Below are positions 7,610 to 16,417 of a stretch of 41,542 nt of DNA, piece after piece. Made by a program: the position numbers and the translations under genes. Each line of letters opens with the position of its first letter. The first letter of the stretch is position 1. The stretch is from NCBI GenBank assembly GCA_964567085.1, contig CAZMKU010000004.1, positions 1 to 41,542 on the forward strand, written 5' to 3'. A model generated the notes under the pieces. That model worked only from the letters and a program-made list of their open reading frames with translations, made no database searches and was not told the DNA's origin. The DNA is from SVTX01 sp964567085 (GTDB taxonomy: Bacteria; Bacillota; Clostridia; Oscillospirales; CAG-272).

Positions 7610-9208
7610 ATGAAAAAAATCAAATTTTTAGCGTTGATCGCGCTCGCGCTCGTTGCCGTTATGGCGCTCAGCTCCTGCGGCAAGGTTTCAGATCTTAATA
7701 AGATCTACAATGAAGAGTACAGCTTCGAGGAGAAGGACTATAAGACGGTGACAACGGTTTCCGAGCTTAAGGGCTACGACTTCGTAATGAGCCGCAGCGG
7801 TCTTGCGGTTTTCGAAAAGTACGATGCCGAGGACGATGAGACCAAGACGGCTATTTACAGCTTCGATAAGAACTCGGTTATCAAGACCTATAAGAGCACC
7901 GAATCCGTAAGCTACGAGGTTACGTTCGCATACGACGTTTGCGTTATTGTAAAAACGACCTTCGTTGACGGAGATATCGACACGGTTACGAAGACTTATA
8001 TGGACGCTACGGGCTTCGAATTCCTTGTAATTGACGAGGAGCTTGAAAAGGGCGAGCCTACGTACGTATCCGAAGAGCTAATTATTATCAACGGAACGCT
8101 TTATAACATAGACGTGGAATCAGGCGCGGTTTCCAAGAATATGACCATTCCCGCGAACGTTTCCCTGAACGATATTTACGGTTGGGACGATTATTACTAC
8201 TCCGTTGATGAGACGACTGTGGTTATCTACGACGAGGAATTTGAAGTTATTGCTACGTGGTCAGCTCCTTCTTACGTGGATTACGTTGGATTTTGCGTGT
8301 TTGAGAGCGGCGACGTTCTTGCTCAGTATTCCGTTGAGCTTGCAGAGGATGCTATGTTCTACGACTATCTTGAGGATGGAGTTAAGTACGACCTCGTAAG
8401 CAAGATCATTACGGTAAAGGGCAAGGAAAGGACGGTAGACCTCAACTACGTTGTGTCGTATATTTTCCCCAATTACTACTTGCACGACGATGATCTTGAA
8501 TCGGAAGAAAATACGTTCACGGATGACTTTGCCAATATTGCTTATATCTGGAGAATCAAGGATAAGAAGATAGATTACAGCGAATTCAATGCTGATGTGG
8601 TTCTTATGAACAATAACGGCTCCGTTCAGCAGTCTCTCAAGATGATAGACGGTCAGCTTGCTGCGCTTCCGATGAAGATTGCCGAGGACCTTTATATCGT
8701 TGATACGCTTTACGGCTCTGCGCTTATCAATTCCAAGGGTGAGATCCAGAAGAAGATCACGTCTGACGAGAACTTTGATTATACCGCCGCTTACGGCTAC
8801 ATAATCGGTGAGAGCGCAATTTACGATACCTCCTTCAAGCTCGTTTATGACCTTGACGCCAACAATGCTGAATGGACGGTTGTAGGCAATACGATTTTCG
8901 TAGAAGCAGTTGACGACGACGACACGACGACGGTGCTTTCCTTCTGCGGCGGTAAGCAGAAAGAGATCATCAAGTTTGAGGAGGATAGCGATTACGACTT
9001 CTTCTGCACAGAATTCGGATATTGCATATCTGAAATAGACGGCACGGAAGCTACGTTTACTTACTATTCCGCAAACGGCACGAAGCTTGTTGAAACCGAG
9101 GCTCCTATTATTTACGTTGCAAGCGATGAGGATAAGATTATTGCTTACGCGCACGATTATGACGACTTGACCGACATAAAGAAGGTTTACTATCTTATCA
9201 GCAAGTAA
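7610..9208 (+). CDS. Lipoprotein of unknown function
   Basis: A 532-residue exported lipoprotein. The ATG at 7610 lies nine bases after AAGGAG; the ATG at 7604 is too close to it. A lysine-rich signal peptide leads to lipobox LSSC with the lipidated cysteine at residue 23. The rest is acidic, rich in Asp, Glu, Tyr and Val, with repeated short strand-forming segments that alternate with acidic turns, compatible with a beta-propeller or similar all-beta fold. No catalytic motif is recognised. It is transcribed alone from a good promoter and ended by a strong terminator. Sensing or binding at the outer membrane face is only a guess. Confidence 0.75.
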   Translation: MKKIKFLALIALALVAVMALSSCGKVSDLNKIYNEEYSFEEKDYKTVTTVSELKGYDFVMSRSGLAVFEKYDAEDDETKTAIYSFDKNSVIKTYKSTESVSYEVTFAYDVCVIVKTTFVDGDIDTVTKTYMDATGFEFLVIDEELEKGEPTYVSEELIIINGTLYNIDVESGAVSKNMTIPANVSLNDIYGWDDYYYSVDETTVVIYDEEFEVIATWSAPSYVDYVGFCVFESGDVLAQYSVELAEDAMFYDYLEDGVKYDLVSKIITVKGKERTVDLNYVVSYIFPNYYLHDDDLESEENTFTDDFANIAYIWRIKDKKIDYSEFNADVVLMNNNGSVQQSLKMIDGQLAALPMKIAEDLYIVDTLYGSALINSKGEIQKKITSDENFDYTAAYGYIIGESAIYDTSFKLVYDLDANNAEWTVVGNTIFVEAVDDDDTTTVLSFCGGKQKEIIKFEEDSDYDFFCTEFGYCISEIDGTEATFTYYSANGTKLVETEAPIIYVASDEDKIIAYAHDYDDLTDIKKVYYLISK

Positions 9209-9217
9209 TTAAACGAT

Positions 9218-9251
9218 AAAAAACGGTTGAGCATCCGCTCAACCGTTTTTT
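9218..9251. terminator. Bidirectional terminator
   Basis: A perfect 15-bp stem (9218-9232 with 9237-9251) with loop ATCC has an A tract on one side and a T tract on the other. It separates the convergent lipoprotein and lipid kinase genes. Confidence 0.9.
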
Positions 9252-9259
9252 GCTTTGAT

Positions 9260-10132
9260 TTATTCAGTTACCTTTGCGGGAGCCTTTGCGTATGCGCTAT
9301 ATTCCGTAACGTCGAGAATTGTTTCGCCGTCTATCTGTACTGCGCGAGGTCCGTCAAATTTCACGGAAATGCTCTTTCCTGTGAGGATCTTAACCATCTT
9401 TGTCTTTTTTACGTGCTCGCCCTTGAAGATAGAGGGGAAAGCCATAAGAGTTGCGAGTCTTCCGCCGCCGTAGAAAAGCATAACCGAAAGCTCACCGTCA
9501 GGATCCATTCTGTTCTGTTCGGGAGCGGCCATCATTCCGCCACCGTAGTAGCGACCCTTCATTGTGGGCGCGAGCCAAACCTTCTTGAACGTGTATTCCT
9601 TGCCGTCTACCGTGATTACGGCGTTCGTGGGCTTGTAGTGGAAGAGAAGACCCTTGATAGCGACTGCGGTGTAGTTGACCGCCTTCGTGGATTCGGCTTT
9701 CAGCTTGTCACCAACCTCGCAGCAGTAGCCGTCGATACCGAAGCCTACGTTGTTTATAAACTTATATTCCTTGCCCTTGACGATCGTCGTAGGAAGGTTA
9801 CTAAGGTATTTCTTTATGGAGAAGGGACAGTCCTCGACGGTTTTTCCCAGGTCGGTAAGAAAATCGTTACCCGAGCCTGCCGCAAAATAGAGAATGTCGC
9901 AGGGGATATTGATGCTTGCGGTGTCGTTGATAAAGCGATTGATCGTTCCGTCGCCGCCGCAGATAATTACTGCGTCGTCCTCGCAAATATTTGCGAAAAA
10001 TTCCTCGTAGCTCTGAATTTTCGTAACGTCGCACTTGATGATCTCCGCAGAAAGCTTGTCCATAAGGGAATCTGCCGCACCCTCGGCGGCTCCGTTTCCT
10101 GCGAGCGGATTGTATAATGCGTAGTATTTCAT
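9260..10132 (-). CDS. Diacylglycerol/lipid kinase family protein (DagK/YegS-like)
   Basis: A 290-residue cytoplasmic, membrane-associated kinase of the DAGK catalytic family. It would phosphorylate diacylglycerol or a related lipid and return it to phospholipid synthesis. The nucleotide-binding GGDGTINRFIND motif (about residues 59-70) and the AAGSGNDF motif (about 85-92) are intact. The C-terminal half has the usual beta-sandwich with the KFDGPRAVQIDGE segment that closes the family fold. The length matches the family. An AGGAG site lies nine bases before the ATG. Single gene facing the two-component system; the exact lipid is not determinable. Confidence 0.9.
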   Translation of the reverse strand: MKYYALYNPLAGNGAAEGAADSLMDKLSAEIIKCDVTKIQSYEEFFANICEDDAVIICGGDGTINRFINDTASINIPCDILYFAAGSGNDFLTDLGKTVEDCPFSIKKYLSNLPTTIVKGKEYKFINNVGFGIDGYCCEVGDKLKAESTKAVNYTAVAIKGLLFHYKPTNAVITVDGKEYTFKKVWLAPTMKGRYYGGGMMAAPEQNRMDPDGELSVMLFYGGGRLATLMAFPSIFKGEHVKKTKMVKILTGKSISVKFDGPRAVQIDGETILDVTEYSAYAKAPAKVTE

Positions 10133-10256
10133 TTCAATGCTCTCCTATTGTAGTCATTAACGGTAGTATATCAATCAAATCTAAACTGAAACTAAACGAA
10201 AAATAGGATATTTTGGTGGATTTTGTCATTTTTTCAGTCTTTTTGTAAGAATTGTT

Positions 10257-10285
10257 TTGACTAAATGATAATTTTGTGATAGAAT
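10257..10285 (+). promoter_or_regulatory. Promoter of the two-component operon
   Basis: TTGACT (10257-10262) and TAGAAT (10280-10285) with a 17-base spacer, 37 bases before the ATG. Confidence 0.7.
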
Positions 10286-10322
10286 ATTTATATAAAGAAA
10301 GATAACGGTTCAGAGGTGTAAA

Positions 10323-10997
10323 ATGTTTCATATTTTAGTGGCGGACGATGATAAAAACATAAGACTTTATCTTGAGGCGGTGCTTGTATCGAACGGTTAT
10401 ACCGTCAGCCTTGCCGAAAACGGCGCGAGGGCTCTCGAGATAATGGATAGGGAGCACATCGACCTTGTCATAGTTGACGTTATGATGCCCGAGATAAACG
10501 GGTACGAATTAACAAGAACTCTTCGCGAATGTGACGAGAATCTGCCTATTCTTATGGTTTCAGCAAAGCAGCTTCCGCGCGACAAGCACCTCGGCTTTGC
10601 GGCGGGAACTGACGACTATATGACAAAGCCTATCGACGAGGAGGAAATGCTTTTCCGTATAAAAGCGCTTCTTCGCAGAGCGAGAATAGCGAGTGAGCGC
10701 AAGATCATCATAGGCAACGTCGTAATTGATTACGATTCGCTTACTGTTACGCGAGGCGACGAGGTTCAGGAGCTTCCGCAGAAGGAATTCTTGCTCCTGT
10801 ACAAGCTTCTTTCTTACCCTGGAAAGATATTTACCCGTATTCAGCTTATGGATGAGATCTGGGGAGCTGACAGTGAGACGGGCTGGGAGACGGTTACCGT
10901 TCATATCGGCAGACTCAGAAAGCGATTTGAGGACTGGAGAGAATTTGAGATCGAGTCGGTTCGCGGGCTTGGTTATAAGGCGGTGAAGAGGGAATGA
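10323..10997 (+). CDS. OmpR/PhoB-family response regulator
   Basis: A 224-residue DNA-binding response regulator. The receiver domain (1-118) has the acidic triad (D8/D9), the phosphoacceptor D52 in VDVMMP, the conserved serine in MVSAKQ and the lysine in MTKP. The winged-helix effector domain (about 128-222) has the typical GWETVTVHIGRLRKR recognition helix and a VRGLGYK end. It overlaps the kinase gene by four bases (ATGA), so translation is coupled and the partner is certain. The signal and regulon are not encoded nearby in a way that identifies them. Confidence 0.95.
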   Translation: MFHILVADDDKNIRLYLEAVLVSNGYTVSLAENGARALEIMDREHIDLVIVDVMMPEINGYELTRTLRECDENLPILMVSAKQLPRDKHLGFAAGTDDYMTKPIDEEEMLFRIKALLRRARIASERKIIIGNVVIDYDSLTVTRGDEVQELPQKEFLLLYKLLSYPGKIFTRIQLMDEIWGADSETGWETVTVHIGRLRKRFEDWREFEIESVRGLGYKAVKRE

Positions 10998-12136
10998 GGC
11001 AAAAGCGAACAGAAAGAATAGAAAAAAGAGAAAAAAGAGAAAAAAGAGAAAAGAAAAAGTCCGCGTTGAGCTTAAAGAAGATAAAGGAGAAACCCTCGAG
11101 AACGTCGTTGACGTTGCTTGTGTCGCTTTTTGTTTTCGGTATAATTTCGGCGGCCCTGTTGCTTACGTGGCTTGGAGTTTGGCTGCTTGGTATGGCGGGC
11201 GTTTTCGTTGACATCGGAGGAGAGCTCAAGCTTGAGACGATAGTTGTTTTCGCATCGCTCGTAAGTCTTATTCTCGGAGGGCTTATAGCATTTTTCAGCA
11301 GCAGAATTCCGCTCAAGCCCGTAAACGATATTATCAATAAAATGAATCGTTTGGCGGCGGGAGATTTCAAAACGAGGCTTGAGTTCGGTAACGCTCTGTC
11401 CACTCATCCCGCTATAAAGGAGCTTTCAACGAGCTTTAATACCATGGCTTCGGAGCTTGAAAACACCGAGCTGCTCAGAAGCGGCTTTATTAACGATTTT
11501 TCTCATGAATTCAAGACTCCGATCGTGTCCATCGCGGGCTTTGCGAATCTGCTTGAGAGGGGAGATCTTACCGAGGAGCAGAGGCGACAGTACGTTCGGG
11601 CTATTCGCGAGGAATCTATGCGGCTTTCGTCTATGGCGACCAACGTGCTCAATCTTAACAAGGTTGAAAGTCAGAAGATTCTGACCGATGTTACGCCCTT
11701 CAACCTTTCCGAGCAGGTGCGCTCGGCGGTGCTTTTGCTTGAAGGAAAATGGACGAAGAAGGAAATTGATCTGCGGCTGGATTTTGATGAATATACGATC
11801 GAAGCTAACGACGAGCTTCTAAAGCAGGTTTGGATAAACCTTATTGACAACGCTATTAAGTTTACGGAAAACGGCGGAATAGTCGAGCTCGTGGTATCGG
11901 AGGGTAAGAATGATCTTTCGGTCAGGATAAGTAACACGGGAGACGAGATACCGTCGGATATAAGGGAAAAGATATTCAATAAATTCTATCAGGGTGACGA
12001 GTCGAGATCGACCGACGGCAACGGTATCGGACTTGCCATCGTAAAAAGAATAGTGGAGCTTCATCGCGGACAAATACACGTCAGCTGTGCTGACGGCGTT
12101 AATTCCTTTACGGTTACGCTCCCCAAAAAGCAATAA
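10994..12136 (+). CDS. Sensor histidine kinase
   Basis: A 380-residue membrane kinase that should phosphorylate the preceding response regulator. An unusually basic N-terminus (residues 2-36, with repeated REK units) precedes two membrane helices (about 40-70 and 83-102) with a very short outside loop of about 12 residues. A HAMP domain follows (about 103-157), then HisKA with H171 in DFSHEFKTP, then HATPase_c with N, G1 (DNAIKFTENGG) and G2 (GNGIGLAIVKR) boxes. The tiny loop suggests intramembrane or cytoplasmic sensing. A terminator follows. Confidence 0.95.
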   Translation: MRQKRTERIEKREKREKREKKKSALSLKKIKEKPSRTSLTLLVSLFVFGIISAALLLTWLGVWLLGMAGVFVDIGGELKLETIVVFASLVSLILGGLIAFFSSRIPLKPVNDIINKMNRLAAGDFKTRLEFGNALSTHPAIKELSTSFNTMASELENTELLRSGFINDFSHEFKTPIVSIAGFANLLERGDLTEEQRRQYVRAIREESMRLSSMATNVLNLNKVESQKILTDVTPFNLSEQVRSAVLLLEGKWTKKEIDLRLDFDEYTIEANDELLKQVWINLIDNAIKFTENGGIVELVVSEGKNDLSVRISNTGDEIPSDIREKIFNKFYQGDESRSTDGNGIGLAIVKRIVELHRGQIHVSCADGVNSFTVTLPKKQ

Positions 12137-12146
12137 CAAAAAGTAG

Positions 12147-12186
12147 GCTATAGCGTGATACTCCGTTAAGAGTATCACGCTATAGC
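12147..12186. terminator. Bidirectional terminator
   Basis: A perfect 17-bp stem (12147-12163 with 12170-12186) and a six-base loop lie between the convergent histidine kinase and tetR genes. Short T/A-rich flanks are present on both sides. Confidence 0.75.
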
Positions 12187-12197
12187 TTGCTTTGTTT

Positions 12198-12818
12198 TTA
12201 TTCTGTTTTGCTGAAGATTCCGTCTGATAGCGCGGGCATAAGGGACTCATCGATCATTTTGTCGATGTCCTCCTCGCTCATATTTTCAAAAAGCGCGCGA
12301 AGCCCCAAAAAGTTTGACATTCCCATAAGCATATATGCGATCGCCGTAGCGTCAATGTCGCGCATCTCGTCTTTGTCGGAGGTGAGCGCGTGAGCGTATG
12401 CCTTCGAGAAGGATTCGTAGTAGCTTACAAACAACTGCTTGTCAACCGAAAGGCTTCCCCAGATAATATTGTAGACGTTGGGATTGTTAACCGCGTATTT
12501 TATAAAGCTCTTGATACCCTCGCGCTCCTTTTCGTATCGGGTCGTGCAATTCTCGATCGCATCTGCCAGATGCTTTTTTATGTCTGCCTCGTAGGATTTC
12601 ATCATATAGTGATAAATATCCGTCTTGGATTCGAAGTATATATAGAACGTACCGACGGCGGTTTCAGCCTTCCTGCAAATGTCGGCAATTGAGGTCTGAT
12701 AGAAGCCGTTTTTTGTGAAAAGCTCCTCGGCAGACTCGATGAGTTTATTCATTTTTGAGAGCCCGACCTTGGTCTTCGGAGGACTCGGATGCTTCATGTC
12801 GAAGTTCTTTTTGGTCAT
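12198..12818 (-). CDS. TetR/AcrR-family transcriptional regulator
   Basis: A 206-residue repressor. The N-terminal HTH (about residues 20-66) has the family pattern ending in TAVGTFYIYFESKTDIY. The C-terminal helical domain would bind the inducer, plausibly an acyl-CoA given the neighbours. The ATG at 12818 is chosen because GAAAGG lies seven bases upstream; the open frame extends 68 codons further upstream, but that part is AT-rich intergenic sequence containing the promoters. It is divergent from the acyl-CoA gene series, whose promoter carries a palindrome at the start site, the usual TetR arrangement. Regulation of fatty acid or butyrate metabolism is inference. Confidence 0.9.
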   Translation of the reverse strand: MTKKNFDMKHPSPPKTKVGLSKMNKLIESAEELFTKNGFYQTSIADICRKAETAVGTFYIYFESKTDIYHYMMKSYEADIKKHLADAIENCTTRYEKEREGIKSFIKYAVNNPNVYNIIWGSLSVDKQLFVSYYESFSKAYAHALTSDKDEMRDIDATAIAYMLMGMSNFLGLRALFENMSEEDIDKMIDESLMPALSDGIFSKTE

Positions 12819-12828
12819 AATTTTACCT

Positions 12829-12839
12829 TTCATATCAAA
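12829..12839. promoter_or_regulatory. Possible half operator TTCATATCAAA in the tetR leader
   Basis: The same 11 bases occur at the right half of the palindrome at 12988-13006 (13000-13010 region), one copy near each divergent gene. This is compatible with autoregulation by the TetR protein. Confidence 0.4.
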
Positions 12840-12849
12840 TCTTACAAAA

Positions 12850-12878
12850 AGTATACCATAATAATTTATTTTTTGCAA
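12850..12878 (-). promoter_or_regulatory. Promoter of tetR
   Basis: On the minus strand TTGCAA (12873-12878) and TATACT (12850-12855) with a 17-base spacer, about 30 bases before the ATG. Confidence 0.6.
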
Positions 12879-12946
12879 TAGAATTTGGGAAATTTTGGTC
12901 AATTTGCACATAAAAATAAAAATTTTAAACTTTATGTAGTTGGATA

Positions 12947-12975
12947 TTGACAAATTGAGCAAAAAGTTATATAAT
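12947..12975 (+). promoter_or_regulatory. Full-consensus promoter of the acyl-CoA operon
   Basis: TTGACA (12947-12952) and TATAAT (12970-12975) with exactly 17 bases between them. It drives phaJ and probably the long gene series behind it. Confidence 0.85.
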
Positions 12976-12987
12976 ATAAGTAGAAAA

Positions 12988-13006
12988 ATATGAACATTAT
13001 TCATAT
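12988..13006. promoter_or_regulatory. Candidate TetR operator ATATGAA-N5-TTCATAT
   Basis: A perfect 7-bp inverted repeat with a five-base spacer begins 12 bases after the -10 box. It covers the initial transcribed region and ends just before the GGAGG ribosome site. Its size and place fit a TetR-family operator. Confidence 0.65.
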
Positions 13007-13027
13007 CAAAAAACGGAGGCAAATATT

Positions 13028-13435
13028 ATGAAATTCGAAGAACTTAAGGTTGGACAAAAGGCGTCGGTACAGAAGACTTTTACAGCTGCTGACGTAACGG
13101 CATTCGCGGGCATAAGCCTTGACGTGAATCCCATTCATATGAGCGACGCGTATGCCAAGGAAACTGTTTTTGGCAAGAGGATCGTACACGGTATTCTTAC
13201 CTCGGGACTTATCTCGGCGGTTCTTGCTAACAAGCTTCCCGGCCCGGGCACAATTTATCTCGGTCAGGAGCTTCGCTTCACAGCTCCCGTATATCTCGGC
13301 GACGACGTTACCGCAGAGGTAGAGATCGCGGAGATCCGTGAGGACAAGAAGATAATCAAGCTTAACACAACGTGTGTTAATCAGGACGGAAAGACAGTTA
13401 TCAGCGGCGTTGCTACCGTAAAGTTCAACGGTTAA
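13028..13435 (+). CDS. phaJ: MaoC/PhaJ-type (R)-specific enoyl-CoA hydratase
   Basis: A 135-residue single hot-dog-fold hydratase that interconverts crotonyl-CoA and (R)-3-hydroxybutyryl-CoA. The hydratase-2 motif is intact: catalytic D32 and H37 in SLDVNPIH, followed by the conserved VHGIL. The length equals that of PhaJ from polyhydroxyalkanoate producers. A GGAGG site precedes the ATG. It is the first gene after the TetR-controlled promoter and is followed 16 bases later by acyl-CoA dehydrogenase. It stands where clostridial butyrate operons carry crotonase (Crt), but acts on the opposite stereoisomer. Confidence 0.88.
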   Translation: MKFEELKVGQKASVQKTFTAADVTAFAGISLDVNPIHMSDAYAKETVFGKRIVHGILTSGLISAVLANKLPGPGTIYLGQELRFTAPVYLGDDVTAEVEIAEIREDKKIIKLNTTCVNQDGKTVISGVATVKFNG

Positions 13436-13451
13436 GATAATAGGAGGAAAT

Positions 13452-14588
13452 ATGGCAGACTATAAATCAACTCTGTTTGCGCAGATGATAAAGGATTTTG
13501 CTGAGACTGAGGTGAAGCCTCTGGCTCAGGAGGTTGACGAGGAGGAGAGATTCCCGATTGAGACCGTGGAAAAAATGGCAAAGCTCGGACTTATGGGAAT
13601 TATTATCCCCCGTGAATACGGCGGAGCAGGCGGTGACTACCCTATGTACATTTCCGCAGTTGAGGAGCTTTCCAAGCATTGCGGTACTACGGGCGTAATC
13701 CTCTCGGCTCATACGTCTCTTTGCGCCGCTCCTATTTTGGAATACGGCACAGAGGAGCAGAGAAGAAAGTATCTTCCCGATCTCGCGAGCGGTAGAAAGC
13801 TCGGTGCTTTCGGTCTTACAGAGCCCAATGCGGGCACGGATGCTTCCAATCAGCAGACGGTTGCCGTTGAAATGGACGATCATTATCTTATGAACGGCAG
13901 TAAGATATTCATTACGAACGCGGGATATGCTTCCACTTACATAATTATCGCGGTAACAGGCAAGGGCCCCAAGGGACCCGAGATGTCCGCTTTCATCGTT
14001 GAGTCCGCATTCGAGGGCTTCTCGGTTGGTAAGAAGGAAAAGAAGATGGGTATCCGCGGCTCGTCCACCTGCGAGCTTATATTTGAAAACGTAAAGGTTC
14101 CGAAGGAAAATCTTCTCGGCCGTCGCGGCGACGGTTTTAAAATAGCTATGAAGACGCTTGACGGCGGACGAATCGGTATTGCTGCGCAGGCGCTCGGTAT
14201 CGCAGAGGGCGCGCTTGACGCAACTGTTGCTTACGTTAAGTCCAGAAAGCAGTTCGGCAGAAGCATCGCGCAGTTCCAGAATACACAGTTTGTGTTAGCA
14301 GATCTGGCAACAAAGATCGCGGCCGCGAAGTGTCTTGTAGAGGTTGCTACGAACGCCAAGCAGAACAAGCTTCCCACAGTTTCCGTGAACGCGGCGCAGG
14401 CAAAGCTTTTCGCGGCAGAAACGGCTATGGAGGTTACGACGAAGTGCGTACAGCTTCACGGCGGTTACGGCTATACACGTGAATATCCCGTTGAAAGAAT
14501 GATGCGCGACGCCAAGATCACGGAGATCTACGAGGGAACGAGCGAGGTTCAGAGAATGGTAATCTCGGGCGCACTTTTGAAGAAGTGA
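13452..14588 (+). CDS. bcd: Short-chain (butyryl-CoA) acyl-CoA dehydrogenase
   Basis: A 378-residue FAD enzyme, full length for the family. It reduces crotonyl-CoA to butyryl-CoA or performs the reverse oxidation. The FAD/substrate motif GAFGLTEPNAGTDAS and the active-site segment ITEIYEGTSEVQ with catalytic base E361 are present, as is the RKQFGRSIAQFQ arginine region. AGGAGG precedes the ATG. EtfB and EtfA follow directly, as in bifurcating Bcd-EtfAB complexes that couple NADH oxidation to ferredoxin and crotonyl-CoA reduction. Whether this complex bifurcates cannot be proven by eye. Confidence 0.93.
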   Translation: MADYKSTLFAQMIKDFAETEVKPLAQEVDEEERFPIETVEKMAKLGLMGIIIPREYGGAGGDYPMYISAVEELSKHCGTTGVILSAHTSLCAAPILEYGTEEQRRKYLPDLASGRKLGAFGLTEPNAGTDASNQQTVAVEMDDHYLMNGSKIFITNAGYASTYIIIAVTGKGPKGPEMSAFIVESAFEGFSVGKKEKKMGIRGSSTCELIFENVKVPKENLLGRRGDGFKIAMKTLDGGRIGIAAQALGIAEGALDATVAYVKSRKQFGRSIAQFQNTQFVLADLATKIAAAKCLVEVATNAKQNKLPTVSVNAAQAKLFAAETAMEVTTKCVQLHGGYGYTREYPVERMMRDAKITEIYEGTSEVQRMVISGALLKK

Positions 14589-14598
14589 GGTTAGACGA

Positions 14599-15390
14599 AT
14601 GAAAATTATTGTATGTATTAAGCAGGTCCCCAACACGACAGAAATTAAAATAGACCCCGTTACAAATACGCTTAAGCGCGACGGAGTTCCGAGTATCATA
14701 AACCCCGACGACAAGACGGCTATCGAGGCGGCGCTTCAGTTAAAGGAAAAGCACGGCGCAACGGTTACAGTTCTTACAATGGGTCCCGCGCAGGCGGAAA
14801 AAGCTCTCCGCGAGGCGCTTGCTATGGGCGCTGACGACGCGTACCTTTTGACTGACAGAGCATTTGCGGGAAGTGATACGCTTGCGACCTCAACAATTAT
14901 CGCGGCGGCAGTAAAGAAGCTCGAGCCCGACATCGTTTTCTGCGGACGTCAGGCTATCGACGGCGACACGGCACAGGTTGGTCCTCAGATCGCCGAGCAT
15001 CTCGGCGTTCCTCAGATCACTTACGCGGCGGCTATAGATTATGATGCAGACCGTGAGGTGCTTATCGTAAAGCGTCAGTTTGAGGACAGATATCAGACAC
15101 TCGAGGTGAAGGGAAAGTGTCTCGTTACCGTTCTTTCCACACTTGACAAGCCCAGATATATGAACGTATGGGACATAGTTGATCAGGACAAGAAGGAAAT
15201 AGGAATAATTACCTACGCCGACTTGGCGGAAAATCTCAATCTTGCAGACATCGGTCTCAAGGGCTCGCCCACGAAGGTTAAGTCAACGGCTACAAAGCAG
15301 TTTGACAAGACCATTGAAACTCTCGAGCTTGATCCCGAGACCGCAGCAAAGACTATCGTTGACGCACTTAAGTCGCGTCATCTGATTTAA
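14599..15390 (+). CDS. etfB: Electron transfer flavoprotein beta subunit
   Basis: A 263-residue subunit that binds a nucleotide or second flavin and passes electrons to or from the acyl-CoA dehydrogenase. It begins MKIIVCIKQVPNTTEIKID, the usual EtfB start, and contains the DTAQVGPQIAEHLG signature region near residue 126. Only 10 bases separate it from bcd, with a GAGG site inside the end of bcd, and 13 bases from etfA. The order bcd-etfB-etfA is that of clostridial butyrate operons. Confidence 0.95.
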   Translation: MKIIVCIKQVPNTTEIKIDPVTNTLKRDGVPSIINPDDKTAIEAALQLKEKHGATVTVLTMGPAQAEKALREALAMGADDAYLLTDRAFAGSDTLATSTIIAAAVKKLEPDIVFCGRQAIDGDTAQVGPQIAEHLGVPQITYAAAIDYDADREVLIVKRQFEDRYQTLEVKGKCLVTVLSTLDKPRYMNVWDIVDQDKKEIGIITYADLAENLNLADIGLKGSPTKVKSTATKQFDKTIETLELDPETAAKTIVDALKSRHLI

Positions 15391-15403
15391 GGAGGTGCGC
15401 ATT

Positions 15404-16369
15404 ATGACAAAGAATATTTGGGTATTCTGTGAGCAGAGAGATGGCGAGATACAGTCGGTTGCTCTCGAGCTTTTAGGCGTTGCGCGCGAGCTTGCCGAGA
15501 AGACGGGCGAGAAGGTTTGCGCGGCTCTGCTTGGCCACAACGTTACGGACAAGGCAGGCGATCTTGTAGCGCACGGCGCTGACGAGGTTCACGTTGTTGA
15601 CGACGAAAGACTTCAGAAATTTGTTACAGAGCCTTACGCTCAGGCGATCACGGCTCTCTCTAAAAAATATGAGCCCTCGGTTATCTTGTTCGGTGCGACA
15701 AGCATAGGACGAGATCTCGCTCCCAGACTTTCCGCAAGACTCAAGACAGGTCTTACGGCTGACTGCACGAAGCTTGAAATGGACGAGGAGGGAAATCTCT
15801 TTATGACTCGTCCCGCATTTGGCGGTAACCTCTTTGCGACGATCATCTGTCCCGATCACCGTCCTCAGATGTCGACGGTTCGTCCGGGCGTTATGAAGAA
15901 GCTTGAGAGAGACGACACAAGAGTCGGCGAGATCATTTGTGAGAGCGTTGACTTTGACGAATCCAGATTTGCGGTTACGGTCGTTGAAGAGGTAAGATCC
16001 ATTCAGTGCGCTGCAAATATCGAGGACGCAAAGCTTCTCGTGGCTTGCGGCAGAGGTGTTAAGGACGTATCTCCCGCATATACGCTTGCAAATAAGCTCG
16101 GCGGTTCGGTTGCGGCATCGCGCGCTCTCGTTGACGCGGGCGTTATGGATCATTGCTCACAGGTGGGTCAGACGGGTAAGACGGTTCGCCCCGAGGCTTA
16201 TCTCGCGTTCGGCATCAGCGGAGCTATCCAGCACCTCGCAGGTATGGAGGAATCCGAATATATCGTTGCGGTAAATACCGATAAGAACGCGCCTATTTTC
16301 AAGGTAGCAAATCTCGGTATCGTATCAGACGCAGCGGCAGTAATGAAAAATATCGAAAAGCTGCTCTGA
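15404..16369 (+). CDS. etfA: Electron transfer flavoprotein alpha subunit
   Basis: A 321-residue FAD-binding subunit. The ATG at 15404 is used because AAGGAGG lies nine bases upstream; an in-frame GTG at 15395 falls inside that site. The C-terminal FAD domain has the classical motifs GRGVKD, QVGQTGKTVRPEAY, GISGAIQH and INxD-like VNTDKNAPIF. It forms a heterodimer with the preceding EtfB and serves the acyl-CoA dehydrogenase of the same operon. Confidence 0.95.
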   Translation: MTKNIWVFCEQRDGEIQSVALELLGVARELAEKTGEKVCAALLGHNVTDKAGDLVAHGADEVHVVDDERLQKFVTEPYAQAITALSKKYEPSVILFGATSIGRDLAPRLSARLKTGLTADCTKLEMDEEGNLFMTRPAFGGNLFATIICPDHRPQMSTVRPGVMKKLERDDTRVGEIICESVDFDESRFAVTVVEEVRSIQCAANIEDAKLLVACGRGVKDVSPAYTLANKLGGSVAASRALVDAGVMDHCSQVGQTGKTVRPEAYLAFGISGAIQHLAGMEESEYIVAVNTDKNAPIFKVANLGIVSDAAAVMKNIEKLL

Positions 16370-16417
16370 TTTTTGAGCTTAAAATCTACAATATTAATTA
16401 TATAAAGGAGTCAAACA

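Noticed and set aside
8261..9154. Long open frame of 297 codons on the minus strand
   Set aside because: It is fully antisense to the lipoprotein gene, has no ribosome site, and its Cys/Arg-rich product shows no domain; the plus-strand gene has signal peptide, promoter and terminator.
9227..10117. Open frame of 296 codons on the plus strand
   Set aside because: It lies opposite the lipid kinase gene, whose conserved motifs are unmistakable; the plus-strand product has no recognisable feature.
12819..13022. 68-codon N-terminal extension of the TetR protein
   Set aside because: The stretch is AT-rich intergenic DNA that holds both promoters and the operator; a ribosome site supports the start at 12818.
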